Assembly: GCA_946481205.1 (NCBI GenBank)
Contig: CAMLNB010000003.1
Coordinates: 1 to 43,938 of the forward strand
Reading direction: 5' to 3'
Length of the DNA: 43,938 nt
From: an uncultured Kangiella sp.
GTDB lineage: Bacteria > Pseudomonadota > Gammaproteobacteria > Enterobacterales > DSM-103792
Shown here: piece by piece, positions 9,692 to 18,738 of the stretch
How positions within the stretch are numbered: the stretch's first letter is position 1
Layout of the letters: each line of letters opens with the position of its first letter
The notes under the pieces: generated by a model
Database searches by the model: none
Seen by the model: only the letters and a program-made list of their open reading frames with translations
What the model was told of the DNA's origin: nothing
Translations under genes and position numbers: made by a program

Positions 9692-10981
9692 TCAGCGTTG
9701 CCGCGATTCCGGGTGGCGCACTTCACCATGACCGAGCACAACAAATTTTTCGGCGGTCAGCGACTCAAGGCCCATCGGTCCGTAGGCATGCAACTTGGTC
9801 GTGGCAATGCCGATTTCAGCACCGAGGCCAAGCTCACCACCATCATTGAACCGGCTCGATGCATTGACCAGGACCACTGAGGCGTCCACCGCGTTCAGAA
9901 AGCGCTCGGCATTGGCGCGGTTGTTCGTGCAGATCACTTCGGAATGCTGCGAGCCGTGCTGACGGATATGCGCTATTGCTGCGTCCAGATCATCAACAAC
10001 GCGAATGCTGAGAATGCGGTCGAGGTACTCGCTGTCCCAGTCCTCTGCGGTGGCGGCAATGGCATCCGGAATGAAGACGCGGCTGCGTTCGCAGCCACGC
10101 AGTTCAACCTGGCGCTGGCGCAGAGCGACGGCGGCGCGCGGTAACCATTCCGCGGCGATGTTGGCATGTACCAAGAGCGTTTCCAAGGCATTGCAGACAG
10201 CGGGCCGTGAACACTTGCCGTCGATCAGCAAATCGATGGCCATGGCAGCGTCGGCACTGGCGTCGACAAACAAATGGCAGACGCCTTTGTAGTGCTTGAT
10301 CACTGGAATACGGCTGTTCGCAGCCACCGAACGGATCAGTTTTTCACCACCGCGCGGAATGACCAGATCGATTAGCGTGTCCCATTGCAGCATCTGATTA
10401 ACGTCGTCATGACTGCAGTCGGTCAATACGCTGACGGCTGCAGCAGGTAGCTGCTGTGCGGTCAGTACCTGTTGCCACAGCTGGCCAATCGCGGCATTGC
10501 TGTGTCGCGCCTCAGAACCACCGCGCAGCAGCGCGGCGTTGCCCGATTTCAGACAGAGCGCTGCGGCATCAACCGCGACATTGGGCCGTGCTTCGTAGAT
10601 CATCAGGATCACGCCGAGTGGTATCCGTTGTTTGAACACCTGAATACCTGATGCCGGTTGGCTGAACGGCCGGCGGGAACCGAGCGGATCGGGCAGAGCT
10701 GCGACCTCACGCAGGCTATTGCTCAGTGCTTGCAGTCGCGCCGGTGTCAGCGCCAAGCGATCAATGAGCGCCGCACTGAGCTGACGACTACGTGCTGCTT
10801 CCAGATCATGGGCGTTGGCCGCCAGCAGAGAGTCGCCGTGCTGGGCAATGGCATCGGCCATCGCCAGCAGGACAGCGTTGCGCGTTGCTGCGTCTAGACA
10901 GGCGAGAGTGGGGCTGGCCGCACGTGCCGCTTGCACCTGTGCTAATAGAGTGGCGCCGGTTTCGGTATCGAAGCTTTTCAT
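9692..10981 (-). CDS. proA: gamma-glutamyl phosphate reductase
   Basis: Second enzyme of proline synthesis: NADPH-dependent reduction of gamma-glutamyl phosphate to glutamate semialdehyde. The 429-residue aldehyde-dehydrogenase-fold protein has the catalytic cysteine in the stretch CSRPAVCNALETLLVH near residue 263 and NAD(P)-pocket elements such as RGGSEA and VIPRGGEKLI. The ATG at 10981 (MKSFDTETG) starts 4 bases after the proB stop and matches the family; an upstream start would lie inside proB. E. coli ProA is 417 residues. It is co-transcribed with proB. Confidence 0.96.
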   Translation of the reverse strand: MKSFDTETGATLLAQVQAARAASPTLACLDAATRNAVLLAMADAIAQHGDSLLAANAHDLEAARSRQLSAALIDRLALTPARLQALSNSLREVAALPDPLGSRRPFSQPASGIQVFKQRIPLGVILMIYEARPNVAVDAAALCLKSGNAALLRGGSEARHSNAAIGQLWQQVLTAQQLPAAAVSVLTDCSHDDVNQMLQWDTLIDLVIPRGGEKLIRSVAANSRIPVIKHYKGVCHLFVDASADAAMAIDLLIDGKCSRPAVCNALETLLVHANIAAEWLPRAAVALRQRQVELRGCERSRVFIPDAIAATAEDWDSEYLDRILSIRVVDDLDAAIAHIRQHGSQHSEVICTNNRANAERFLNAVDASVVLVNASSRFNDGGELGLGAEIGIATTKLHAYGPMGLESLTAEKFVVLGHGEVRHPESRQR

Positions 10982-10985
10982 AAGA

Positions 10986-12125
10986 TTAACCAGCGGTTTG
11001 CGTGTCGGGAAACAACACCAGATCGTCGCGGTGAATGGCGCAGTCCTGGCCGGCATCGCCCAAAGTTTTGCTGATGTCGTCGCTGCGCAATCCGCGGATG
11101 CGGGTTAGTACCGCTGCATCATATTGGCTGATGCCTTTGCCAAGCCGACGCAACGGGCCAGCACTGTTGCAGACAATATCCACCGCATCTCCTTGCTGAA
11201 ACTCGCCACTGACACCACGCACGCCCGATGGCAGCAATGAGGCGCCGCGATCACGCAGTGCATGCCAGGCGCCCTCATCAATTTCGATGCTGCCGCGGCT
11301 GGCCAAAGTGTGTTGCAGCCAATGCTTGCGTGCACGCAGGGGTTCACCATGCGCCAGGAAGAGCGTGCCGATGCAGCGGTTCGCCAGCAGCTGTTGAAAC
11401 AGCTCCGGTTGTCGGGCATCACCGATCACCGTGGCAATGCCGCGCGCGGTTGCGCGCGCGGCGGCCTGCAGTTTGGTGATCATGCCACCGGTGCCAACAG
11501 CCGAGCCACTGCCGCCGGCCATGGCCAGAATGCGGGCGTCGATCTGCTCGACTGTGGCAATTTTCTTTGCGTCCGGAAACTGGCGCGGATTCTGTTCGTA
11601 CAGGCCGTCGATATCGCTGCCGATGATCAGCAGATCGGCATCAACCAGTGCAGCGACATGCGCGGCCAGATTGTCGTTGTCGCCGACTTTCAGCTCATCG
11701 GTGGCGACGCTGTCATTCTCGTTGATGATCGGTATGCAGCCGAGGCTCAGCAACTCGCGCAGCGTGTTGCGGGCATTGACGAAGCGATGGCGATCTTGCA
11801 GATCGTCGGCAGTCAGCAGCAATTGTGCAACCGGGTAGGCTAGCTGTGCGGCCCAGCACTGCATCACCTGCGCTTGGCCGACAGCGGCGAGTGCCTGTTT
11901 GCGCACCAAGGTTTGCCGGCTGCGATCAGCTGCGTGCGGCAACAGTGCCCGACCGGCGGCGACAGCGCCGGACGACACCAACACAAGCTCACGATTTTGC
12001 GCGCGCGCGTCAGCAATGAAGCGGCCAACGGCTTGCAGATAGCGATCCGACAGGCCATCGCGTTCCGGTGCGATCAGGCTGCTGCCAATCTTCAACACGG
12101 CGCGATGCCAGTTCAATGTGCTCAT
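10986..12125 (-). CDS. proB: glutamate 5-kinase
   Basis: First and feedback-regulated enzyme of proline synthesis: ATP-dependent phosphorylation of glutamate. The 379-residue protein has an amino-acid-kinase domain (about 1-260) containing KIGSSLI, LVSSGAVAAG and the substrate block IPIINENDSVAT, then a C-terminal PUA domain (about 285-365). The ATG at 12125 (MSTLNWHRAVLKIGSS) gives the standard N-terminus. The usual gammaproteobacterial neighbour obgE is not present. Instead two small unrecognised genes and an HD-GYP gene lie upstream on the same strand. Confidence 0.96.
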   Translation of the reverse strand: MSTLNWHRAVLKIGSSLIAPERDGLSDRYLQAVGRFIADARAQNRELVLVSSGAVAAGRALLPHAADRSRQTLVRKQALAAVGQAQVMQCWAAQLAYPVAQLLLTADDLQDRHRFVNARNTLRELLSLGCIPIINENDSVATDELKVGDNDNLAAHVAALVDADLLIIGSDIDGLYEQNPRQFPDAKKIATVEQIDARILAMAGGSGSAVGTGGMITKLQAAARATARGIATVIGDARQPELFQQLLANRCIGTLFLAHGEPLRARKHWLQHTLASRGSIEIDEGAWHALRDRGASLLPSGVRGVSGEFQQGDAVDIVCNSAGPLRRLGKGISQYDAAVLTRIRGLRSDDISKTLGDAGQDCAIHRDDLVLFPDTQTAG

Positions 12126-12216
12126 GTAAACGTTCCCGGTTTCCGAGCGGATCGTGACTGAGATTGTCGAGTGCGGCAAATAACCAGTGGCTTGGTGGCC
12201 ACGGCTCGGCATGGCG

Positions 12217-12474
12217 TCAGTGCCGACGTGCCGGGCGCAGGTGGGCGAACTCGCGGGCGGAGGCGATGTCGTCGAGAAAGCGGCTGGTGTCGCTGTCGGC
12301 CGGGCGGAAACTGGGCGGCACGTACCACGCGTTCTCGCGGCCTTTATAGGTCACGATCTTGTCGCGGGCACCCAGCATCCAGCGCGCCATGCGGCCAGGG
12401 ACATGCCGCAGCGTGACAATCAGACAGGCCGGATCCAGGCGATCGGCCTGCACCTTGATGATTTCGAGACGCAT
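12217..12474 (-). CDS. small protein of unknown function, upstream of proB
   Basis: 85 residues, no family recognised. The strongest support for a real gene is AAGGAG just upstream of its ATG (very short spacing of 2 bases) and its place between two same-strand genes with short gaps (38 and 91 bases). The sequence has a predicted beta-rich first half, a tryptophan-containing centre (RWMLGARDKIVTYKG, then WYVPPSFRPA) and a helical end (RFLDDIASAREFAHL). There is no signal peptide, membrane helix or cysteine pair beyond one Cys at residue 17. It is probably cytosolic. Confidence 0.65.
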   Translation of the reverse strand: MRLEIIKVQADRLDPACLIVTLRHVPGRMARWMLGARDKIVTYKGRENAWYVPPSFRPADSDTSRFLDDIASAREFAHLRPARRH

Positions 12475-12512
12475 GGCTCCTTAATCCGTAAGCCGCTTTA
12501 ATCCATCACCAT

Positions 12513-12926
12513 TTAACCCGTCGTCCGTTGTTCGACAAAGCAACGGAACAAACGCTGGACCGCACGTTTGACGGCTTCTGAATCGCGCTCGCGCACCGAT
12601 TCGCGAATCTGGTTGATGGTCAGGCTGCCTGCTTCCACATCAATGCCTTCATGCAGGGCGCGAAAGCCCCGCAGAGTCAGCACCGCGGCGTCAATGCCTT
12701 CGATGCCGATGGTATCGCGATAGCGCAATACACCTTCTTCGCCCAACCAGACCAGCGCACCCAGACAGCGTTGATGCCGTTCGGACTGCACGCCGTACTC
12801 GTCCGGATCATCACCACCGGCGATTTCATCAACGTAAAGCGCGGCCGGACGCGGAAAGGTCGCGTACAGGCGAATCAGCGCGATGGCGACATCGCGATGG
12901 AAGTCTTCAATGTAAATATCACTCAT
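12513..12926 (-). CDS. conserved hypothetical protein with possible winged-helix fold
   Basis: 137 residues from the ATG at 12926 (MSDIYIEDFHRDV). A TTG nine bases upstream is a weaker option. I do not recognise a named family. The helical start, the hydrophobic pattern in GALVWLGEEGVLRY and the following DAAVLTLRGFRAL resemble a winged-helix or MarR-like small domain, and the C-terminus is an amphipathic helix (RERDSEAVKRAVQRLFRCF). It is acidic overall and lacks a signal peptide. It lies between the HD-GYP gene and the 85-residue gene on the same strand. A DNA-binding or signalling-adaptor role is speculation. Confidence 0.7.
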   Translation of the reverse strand: MSDIYIEDFHRDVAIALIRLYATFPRPAALYVDEIAGGDDPDEYGVQSERHQRCLGALVWLGEEGVLRYRDTIGIEGIDAAVLTLRGFRALHEGIDVEAGSLTINQIRESVRERDSEAVKRAVQRLFRCFVEQRTTG

Positions 12927-12984
12927 CAATATCAATCAGCTAGTAAGGTTGCAGTAAGGACAAAAAACGCGTTGCAGTTCTGCT

Positions 12985-14226
12985 TCAAGGGATCTTGGCC
13001 ATCAGGCCGCGTTCCTGCAATTGCTGCGGATTCAAACCGTAATCGCCCCGGCGCAGCACCCGGATGACCCGCGCCGCGGCGCTGCCATCGAGCGGTGGGT
13101 GCGCCAGATTCAGAATCTGTTCTTTGCGAGGCTGCTTGTTGTGATCGAGCAGCAACACCACGCGTGGCAGCATTGGAGAGCCTAGCGTTTGCGCCAGCAC
13201 AATGCCGACTTCGCCGCTCGACAGCTCAACAATGCTGCCAACCGGAAACACGCCGATCATGTCGATGAAATGTTTCACCAGTGATTCGTCGAACTGTTTA
13301 CCGCGACCGGCGTTGATCTCTTTCAGGGCTTCAAAAGCGGTGCGTTCGCCGCGGTAGACATGCTCGGCAATAATGTCGTCATAGGCATCGATAATGGCGG
13401 TGATTTTGGCAAACGGCGAAATCTGGCTGCCGGTCAGTTTGCGCGGATAGCCGCTGCCATCGACCCATTCATGATGGCTGTGCGCCACGTCGATGGCACC
13501 GTGGTACAGCTCGCGCGCTGACATCAGAATCACCCGACCGAAATCGGTGTGCTTGCGCATGGTGGCCAGCTCAGGTTCAGACAGCGGCCCTTCCTTGTTC
13601 AAAATGGCGTCAGGTATCTGCAGCTTGCCGACATCATGTAGCAGCGCGCAGATCCCCAGTTTCTGCAATTCGTCGCGCGGCAGGCCGAGGTGGCGACCGA
13701 AAGCGATCGCGAGGATGCAGCTGTTCAGGCAATGCTGCTCATGCGCCTCATCTTTTTTGCGCAACTGAGCCAGCCACATCATGGCATCCGGATTACGCAG
13801 TACGCTTTCAACTGTATCGCTGACGCCGTCTTCGATCGCTTTGACATTCAATACCCGCCCGAAACGGATGTCGTCGATAAAGCTGCGCACCAGACTGCTG
13901 CCGCGAGCGTGCACAGTGCGTGCGGCCGGCAATTCTTCTTCCACCGATTTGCTGGCGGCTGGCGCGGCTTGGCGCTGGAACAAACCAAAACCGGTGTTGC
14001 GGTCGAGTTTGTGCTCGCCACGATCTTTCTTGGTTTCCGGTAAGGCGCCGCGGCGCGGGTCGATGTAGACATAGCGGCAATGCTGCTGCACTGCCCGGAT
14101 ATCCGCCTCCGTGCTCAGCACGAAGCCCTGGATCAGGAACGGAGTCTCCAGCCATGGCCGATCCAGATCGATGACATACATACCGAGACGGAGGTCGTTG
14201 ACCGAGATGCGATGGCGTTGGCTCAC
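12985..14226 (-). CDS. HD-GYP domain cyclic-di-GMP phosphodiesterase with DUF3391
   Basis: 413 residues. The N-terminal DUF3391 domain (about 1-130, starting RISVNDLRLGMYVIDLDRPW) is followed by a C-terminal HD-GYP domain. Metal and catalytic residues are intact: LLHDVGKLQIPDAILNK near 192-208, and HHEWVDGSGYPRKL near 248-261, holding the GYP signature. The domain family hydrolyses cyclic-di-GMP to pGpG or GMP and usually promotes motility over biofilm; regulated activity is inferred. No membrane helix or receiver domain is present, so the input signal is not apparent. The ATG at 14226 is the farthest upstream plausible start. The gene may head an operon with the two small genes and proBA. 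Confidence 0.93.
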   Translation of the reverse strand: MSQRHRISVNDLRLGMYVIDLDRPWLETPFLIQGFVLSTEADIRAVQQHCRYVYIDPRRGALPETKKDRGEHKLDRNTGFGLFQRQAAPAASKSVEEELPAARTVHARGSSLVRSFIDDIRFGRVLNVKAIEDGVSDTVESVLRNPDAMMWLAQLRKKDEAHEQHCLNSCILAIAFGRHLGLPRDELQKLGICALLHDVGKLQIPDAILNKEGPLSEPELATMRKHTDFGRVILMSARELYHGAIDVAHSHHEWVDGSGYPRKLTGSQISPFAKITAIIDAYDDIIAEHVYRGERTAFEALKEINAGRGKQFDESLVKHFIDMIGVFPVGSIVELSSGEVGIVLAQTLGSPMLPRVVLLLDHNKQPRKEQILNLAHPPLDGSAAARVIRVLRRGDYGLNPQQLQERGLMAKIP

Positions 14227-14483
14227 AGTGGCAGCGGTCCCATAGTGTCCGGAAAGCCTGCGGCAGGGGCGGCCGCTGCAGGATCGATACAGCCCGAAGC
14301 TGTACCAAAGTATACCTTCATTCTGGCAACCGGCCTGTGCGGCCGTTCCCGCCGCCAGCGCTTGAAACTGGCCAGGACTGCTCTGGTTTGGCCGGCCCCG
14401 GCCGCTTGGCGGATGCCCTGCTGCCGGGTCGAGCGGTATCGGCTAGAATGCCGGCCGTTTTTGGCCGTTACCGGTGACTTGCT

Positions 14484-15026
14484 GTGAGTCCTGCTGTACC
14501 CGATGCCGCGGCGCTGATCGCGCTGTTCAACGCCACCTTTGCCGACAGTGAGCGGACCATCCTCGTTGGCGGCGGCACCGAGCCGGAGTACCTGCCGGCC
14601 GATGCCGAGCAGCCGGCCCGGATCGTGTTTCGCGAGGACTATGCCTCCAGTGCGCTGCACGAGATTGCCCATTGGTGCATCGCCGGCGCGGCGCGGCGGC
14701 AATTGCACGATTTCGGTTACTGGTATCAGCCGGATGGCCGCAATCCCGAGCAACAGCGTGTCTTCGAGCAGGTTGAGGTCAAACCCCAGGCGGTCGAATG
14801 GGCGCTGAGCCGCGCAGCCGGTATCCGCTTCAATCTGTCAGCGGACAACCTCTCGACCGGGCCGCAAGGCAACGATGCCAGCGACGCGTTCCGGCACGCC
14901 GTTTTCACGCAGTGCCAGCAGTATTTCGCCGATGGCCTGCCATCGCGTGCGCAGCGCTTCTTCGACGTGTTGAGCCAGCACTTTCAGCCGGGCACAATCA
15001 TTCGCGCACCGGATGCGCCGCTCTAA
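14484..15026 (+). CDS. epmC: elongation factor P hydroxylase
   Basis: Iron-dependent enzyme (YfcM family) that hydroxylates the beta-lysyl-lysine of EF-P after EpmA and EpmB act, finishing the modification that helps ribosomes through polyproline. The 180-residue protein (E. coli 182) carries HEIAHW at about 59-64, the expected iron-ligand motif, followed by FGYWYQPDGRNPEQQ. The start is GTG at 14484. A TAGAAT (14444-14449) could be a -10 box. The partners epmA, epmB and efp are not in the window. Confidence 0.92.
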   Translation: MSPAVPDAAALIALFNATFADSERTILVGGGTEPEYLPADAEQPARIVFREDYASSALHEIAHWCIAGAARRQLHDFGYWYQPDGRNPEQQRVFEQVEVKPQAVEWALSRAAGIRFNLSADNLSTGPQGNDASDAFRHAVFTQCQQYFADGLPSRAQRFFDVLSQHFQPGTIIRAPDAPL

Positions 15027-15042
15027 GGTTGACGAGAACAAC

Positions 15043-16161
15043 ATGCTGAATCTGGGCTTGGTGATCAATCCGTGGGCGGGCATTGGTGGCGCCGTCGCGC
15101 TCAAAGGCAGCGACGATGTTCGCGAGCAGGCGCTCGCGCTGGGCGCCGAGCCGCGTGCGAATGCGCGTGTTCGCACCGCGCTGGAAAAATTGCTGCCCTG
15201 GCGTGAACAACTTTGTTTCCATACCGCAGCTGGCGCAATGGGCGCTGAGGTGCTGCAGACACTGGGTTTTCAGCATCAGATTCATTATCAGCCGCCGGCA
15301 GTGAGTACCGCTGCCGATACCCGTGCCGCGATCAAGGCTCTGGCCGCGCGCCAACTGGGTTTGATTGTTTTTGCTGGCGGTGACGGCACGGCGCGCGACG
15401 TTTACAGCGAGCTGGACGCGCTCGGCGTTGCGGAGCAGGCGGCTGTGCTCGGGATTCCCGCCGGCGTCAAAATCCATTCCGCGGTGTATGCCGTCAGCCC
15501 GCAAGCAGGTGGCGAGGTGCTCGCGGACCTGTGCCAAGGCAAGCCGCTCGAGCTGACCTCCGCAGCAGTGAAAGACATCGACGAAGCGGCGTATCGTGCT
15601 GGCAGCGTCAGTGCGCGCCTGTTCGGTTATTTGAAAGTGCCAGCGCATCCGTTGTTGCAGCAAAGCAAGGAAAGTGCGCGAGCCGTCGAGCAGCAAGTGG
15701 TCGACGATATTGCCGAGCAAATAATCGACGAAATGCAGGATGATGTGATCTATCTGCTCGGTTCCGGCACCACGTGCATGGCGATCAAGCAGCGCCTGGG
15801 GATAGACGGCAGTCTGCTCGGCGTCGATGTCGTCAAGGCCGGCGAATTGCTGCACAAAGACGCGACCGAACAGGTGCTCTGGGCCTGTCTGCAACAGCAA
15901 GGCAAAGCTGCTTTGATCGTCACGGTGATCGGTGGTCAGGGTCATGTGTTTGGTCGCGGCAATCAGCAGCTGAGCCCACGGGTGTTGCGTCAGCTTGGCC
16001 GGCAGGCGATTACCGTTGTTGCCAGTCCCGGCAAGCTGCAGAGTCTTCAGGGCCGGCCGCTGCTGTGCGACAGCGGCGACCCGCAACTGGATCAGGATTA
16101 TGCCGGCCCCATCCGGGTTGTGACCGGTTATCGCAGCGAGGCGCTGTATCCCTTGCAGTGA
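15043..16161 (+). CDS. ATP-NAD kinase-like protein (COG3199 family)
   Basis: 372 residues. The GGDGTARDVY motif at about 112-121 is the NAD-kinase/diacylglycerol-kinase-type nucleotide-binding loop. The nearby GIPAGVKIHSAVYA and the N-terminal LVINPWAGIGG are typical of COG3199, a family predicted to phosphorylate NAD but with unsettled physiological substrates. The ATG at 15043 (MLNLGLVINPWAG) is preferred over 15013, which lies inside epmC. The gap after epmC is 16 bases, so co-transcription is likely. This is not the main NAD kinase NadK, which is shorter with a different C-terminus. Confidence 0.85.
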   Translation: MLNLGLVINPWAGIGGAVALKGSDDVREQALALGAEPRANARVRTALEKLLPWREQLCFHTAAGAMGAEVLQTLGFQHQIHYQPPAVSTAADTRAAIKALAARQLGLIVFAGGDGTARDVYSELDALGVAEQAAVLGIPAGVKIHSAVYAVSPQAGGEVLADLCQGKPLELTSAAVKDIDEAAYRAGSVSARLFGYLKVPAHPLLQQSKESARAVEQQVVDDIAEQIIDEMQDDVIYLLGSGTTCMAIKQRLGIDGSLLGVDVVKAGELLHKDATEQVLWACLQQQGKAALIVTVIGGQGHVFGRGNQQLSPRVLRQLGRQAITVVASPGKLQSLQGRPLLCDSGDPQLDQDYAGPIRVVTGYRSEALYPLQ

Positions 16162-16412
16162 GCCGGTTTTGGCTCGCCGTGCATGGTGTTGCCCATGGCG
16201 AATGTGTTTCCAGCTGTTGCGGCCGGTGTCGAAATGCGCCGGTCGGCATGGTTCGGAATCCACTGGTTGAGGGTTTTTTCTCGGGAATTTCTGCAGTTTT
16301 CTGCACGCGGCCTTTAAACAAATTGCCGTAATCCCTTCATTGTCATGCAACGCTTGCCTGAGAGCATGGCAACACCGGAAATGATTCCGGGCTTGAGAGA
16401 AGGGAGTGCATC

Positions 16413-16754
16413 ATGAACGTCATCAGCACCGTCGTCTTCGCCACTGCGTTGGTGGCGGTTTGCGATGTCAGCATGGCGGCCGAGCCGGCCGTAATCAAAT
16501 CCATTCAACCGAAAGCGCAGCCAGTCAGCGTGGTGCTGAATACGCAAGCGGAACCGGCTGCCGATCAGCTGGTTGCCGATGGCGTTGCGCAGCTGCGTCA
16601 CCAGGGCCACGAAGCGCTGCAACAGATTCAGCGTGATGCGGTCAATCGTGATTGGTCGCAAGCGTTCGAGTTGCCGCCACTGGCGATTCCTGAGGCGCAT
16701 GCCGAGCGAATTGCCGACAACACCGAAGCGGGTCGTCAGGTGGCGTCGAAGTAA
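16413..16754 (+). CDS. small exported protein of unknown function
   Basis: 113 residues. A good Shine-Dalgarno (AAGGGAG, about 16400-16406) precedes the ATG. Residues 1-22 form a likely signal peptide (hydrophobic VVFATALVAVCDVS, cleavage after MAA). The mature part is hydrophilic and helix-rich (ADGVAQLRHQGHEALQQIQRD) and has no Cys or membrane helix, suggesting a periplasmic or secreted protein. No family recognised. Its last 19 bases overlap the 3' end of mnmC on the opposite strand. Confidence 0.72.
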   Translation: MNVISTVVFATALVAVCDVSMAAEPAVIKSIQPKAQPVSVVLNTQAEPAADQLVADGVAQLRHQGHEALQQIQRDAVNRDWSQAFELPPLAIPEAHAERIADNTEAGRQVASK

Positions 16755-18664
16755 CTACGGAAGCGAGCCGGATTGACCGCACGAATGATGTCACCCGGCA
16801 TCGCTGGCGGTACTGAACAGAACTGTGCCGCCAGCAACTGCGCACCAGCGCACGCGGTCATTAGCGCGTGCGAACCATGGGCAAGGTTCAGCCAAACGCC
16901 AGCATGCAGCGGATGGGCGCCGATCAGCGGCGCGCGATCCGGTGTAACCAAGCGATGACCGACATCGCCTTGTACCGGCAGATCGTTTGACGCCGCAGCC
17001 AGCTCTGGCAACACTCGCGCCAGATTGGCGAGATTCTGCTGCTGACTTTCTGCTCGCAGCTGCGGATCAAACACGCCACCGTCGTAGCTGGCACCGAGCA
17101 CATGACAGCCATGTTGAGCTGGCGTCAGATAGCCACCAAATCGCAACGGCAGTTTCAGCGCAGCACTGGTTTCGCTGGCCGGTAGCGTCGTGCTTTGACC
17201 GCGCACCGGGCGCAACGGTAATTTCGGTAGCCAGGCCATTACCTCAACGCCGGTGGCGAGCACGACCTGTTCAGTCGTCAGCATCGAGCCTTCCTGCAGA
17301 TGCAGTTGTGATCCGTTTGCATCGGTTTGCAGCTGACTGACGCGAGCACGTGTGCGCACCGTGATGTTCGGATGCTGCAGCAGGGCACGACACAGCGGTG
17401 CCGGTGCCACCGCTAATGCCAAACTGTGCTGAATGCTTTGGCAATGCAGGGCAAGGCCTGCAGCGACTTGGGTTTGTTCTGCCGATAGCCAGTGAGCAAA
17501 GTGATTCAGTAAGCCCAGCTCTTGCAGCACCTGTAGTTCGCGTGCGACTTCATCGTCGTCCAGCAGGGTCAATACCCGGTCATGGTGGACAATGATTTCG
17601 CCAAGCGGATCACGGAGCGTTTGCGCCCAGTGCCTGAGCTGCAGAAATCCCGACAATTGCAGGCGGCTGCGCACATTATGATCGCGGCTCCAGCGTGGGC
17701 TGGCGAGTGCCAGTGCGTGCTGGCGCAACGTGCCGCCGGCGTTTTCCTGTTGCTCCAGAACCGTGACGGCGATGCCGTGCTCGGCCAGCGCGCGCGCCGT
17801 TGCCGCTCCGGCAATGCCGGCACCGATGATTGTCACGGTGTTTGCTGTAGTCGCGCGCTTGCTTTGTCTGACGGGTGTGGCCGACGCTGCGTTGTTTTCC
17901 GCAGCGGGGGGTGACATCTCGAGTGCGGTACTGCCGTCAAACTGTGCAATGGTCATATCGCGTTTGCGGCCAAAACCGGCAATTTTCTGCACGGTAAAGC
18001 CCGCCTGTTGTAAACCGCGGCGCACTGTGCCGGCGGCGCTGAAGGTGCTCGCTGTCGCGCCTGTGCGTGACAGCTGCCCGATGGCCGGCCACAGGCGTTC
18101 GGCCCACATCGCTTCATTGCGTGCCGGGGCAAAACCATCGAGATACCAGGCATCGAAACGCCAATCGGTTTTCGATAAGGCTGGCAAGCTATTGCCGATG
18201 TCATCGAGCAGCAGAATCAGTTCGACGCGTTGATCGAACAGCATGCACTGATGCCAGCCGCGCAAAGCCGGAGGATAAACGGCGAGCAAGGCTTGGGCGT
18301 AATCGGCGAGTTCAGGAAAGAAACTCAGTGCCTTTTCCAGATCGTCACGACGGAGCGGAAAGCACTCGGCGGCGACGTAGCGCAGTTTCTGCTTCGCACT
18401 ACCGGCCTGATGGAGAAAGGCGCGGCAGGTCAGCAGAAAATTCAGACCGGTGCCAAAGCCGGCTTCAAAGAGCTGAAAAGCGTTGTGCTGTTCAAAATGT
18501 TTCGGCCAGCGTGCCGGCAATTGATTGCCTCGCAGATACACGTAGGTCGATTCGGCCAGGCCACCATCGCGGGAAAAATAAACATCCTGGAATTGCCGGG
18601 ATCGCGGTGTACCGTCGGCTTCCCAATCAAGCTCGGCGTGGTCGACAGTGGCGAGTCCGGACAT
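16736..18664 (-). CDS. mnmC: bifunctional tRNA mnm5s2U34 biosynthesis protein MnmC
   Basis: 642 residues with two fused enzymes that complete 5-methylaminomethyl-2-thiouridine at tRNA position 34. The N-terminal methyltransferase (about 1-245) has SAM motif FEAGFGTGLNFL at 66-77 and DGFAPARNEAMW. The C-terminal FAD oxidoreductase (from about 275) starts with the Rossmann motif IIGAGIAGAATARAL. E. coli MnmC is 668 residues. The fused form is typical of Gammaproteobacteria. It ends tail-to-tail with the small exported protein gene. Confidence 0.95.
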   Translation of the reverse strand: MSGLATVDHAELDWEADGTPRSRQFQDVYFSRDGGLAESTYVYLRGNQLPARWPKHFEQHNAFQLFEAGFGTGLNFLLTCRAFLHQAGSAKQKLRYVAAECFPLRRDDLEKALSFFPELADYAQALLAVYPPALRGWHQCMLFDQRVELILLLDDIGNSLPALSKTDWRFDAWYLDGFAPARNEAMWAERLWPAIGQLSRTGATASTFSAAGTVRRGLQQAGFTVQKIAGFGRKRDMTIAQFDGSTALEMSPPAAENNAASATPVRQSKRATTANTVTIIGAGIAGAATARALAEHGIAVTVLEQQENAGGTLRQHALALASPRWSRDHNVRSRLQLSGFLQLRHWAQTLRDPLGEIIVHHDRVLTLLDDDEVARELQVLQELGLLNHFAHWLSAEQTQVAAGLALHCQSIQHSLALAVAPAPLCRALLQHPNITVRTRARVSQLQTDANGSQLHLQEGSMLTTEQVVLATGVEVMAWLPKLPLRPVRGQSTTLPASETSAALKLPLRFGGYLTPAQHGCHVLGASYDGGVFDPQLRAESQQQNLANLARVLPELAAASNDLPVQGDVGHRLVTPDRAPLIGAHPLHAGVWLNLAHGSHALMTACAGAQLLAAQFCSVPPAMPGDIIRAVNPARFRSYFDAT

Positions 18665-18738
18665 GGTAATGAGTTCGGAAGAAAGAAAGGGAGTGGTGCG
18701 CAGCAGAGGCTAAAGTCTGCTGCGCTTGCTGCTGGCGT

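Noticed and set aside
9678..9700. Short AACGCT/AGCGTT hairpin between the MFS gene and proA as a terminator
   Set aside because: Only six pairs with a one-base loop and no T-tract on either strand.
14998..16350. A 450-codon minus-strand frame opposite the COG3199 gene
   Set aside because: The plus-strand protein has clear family motifs; the minus frame has none and is a shadow.
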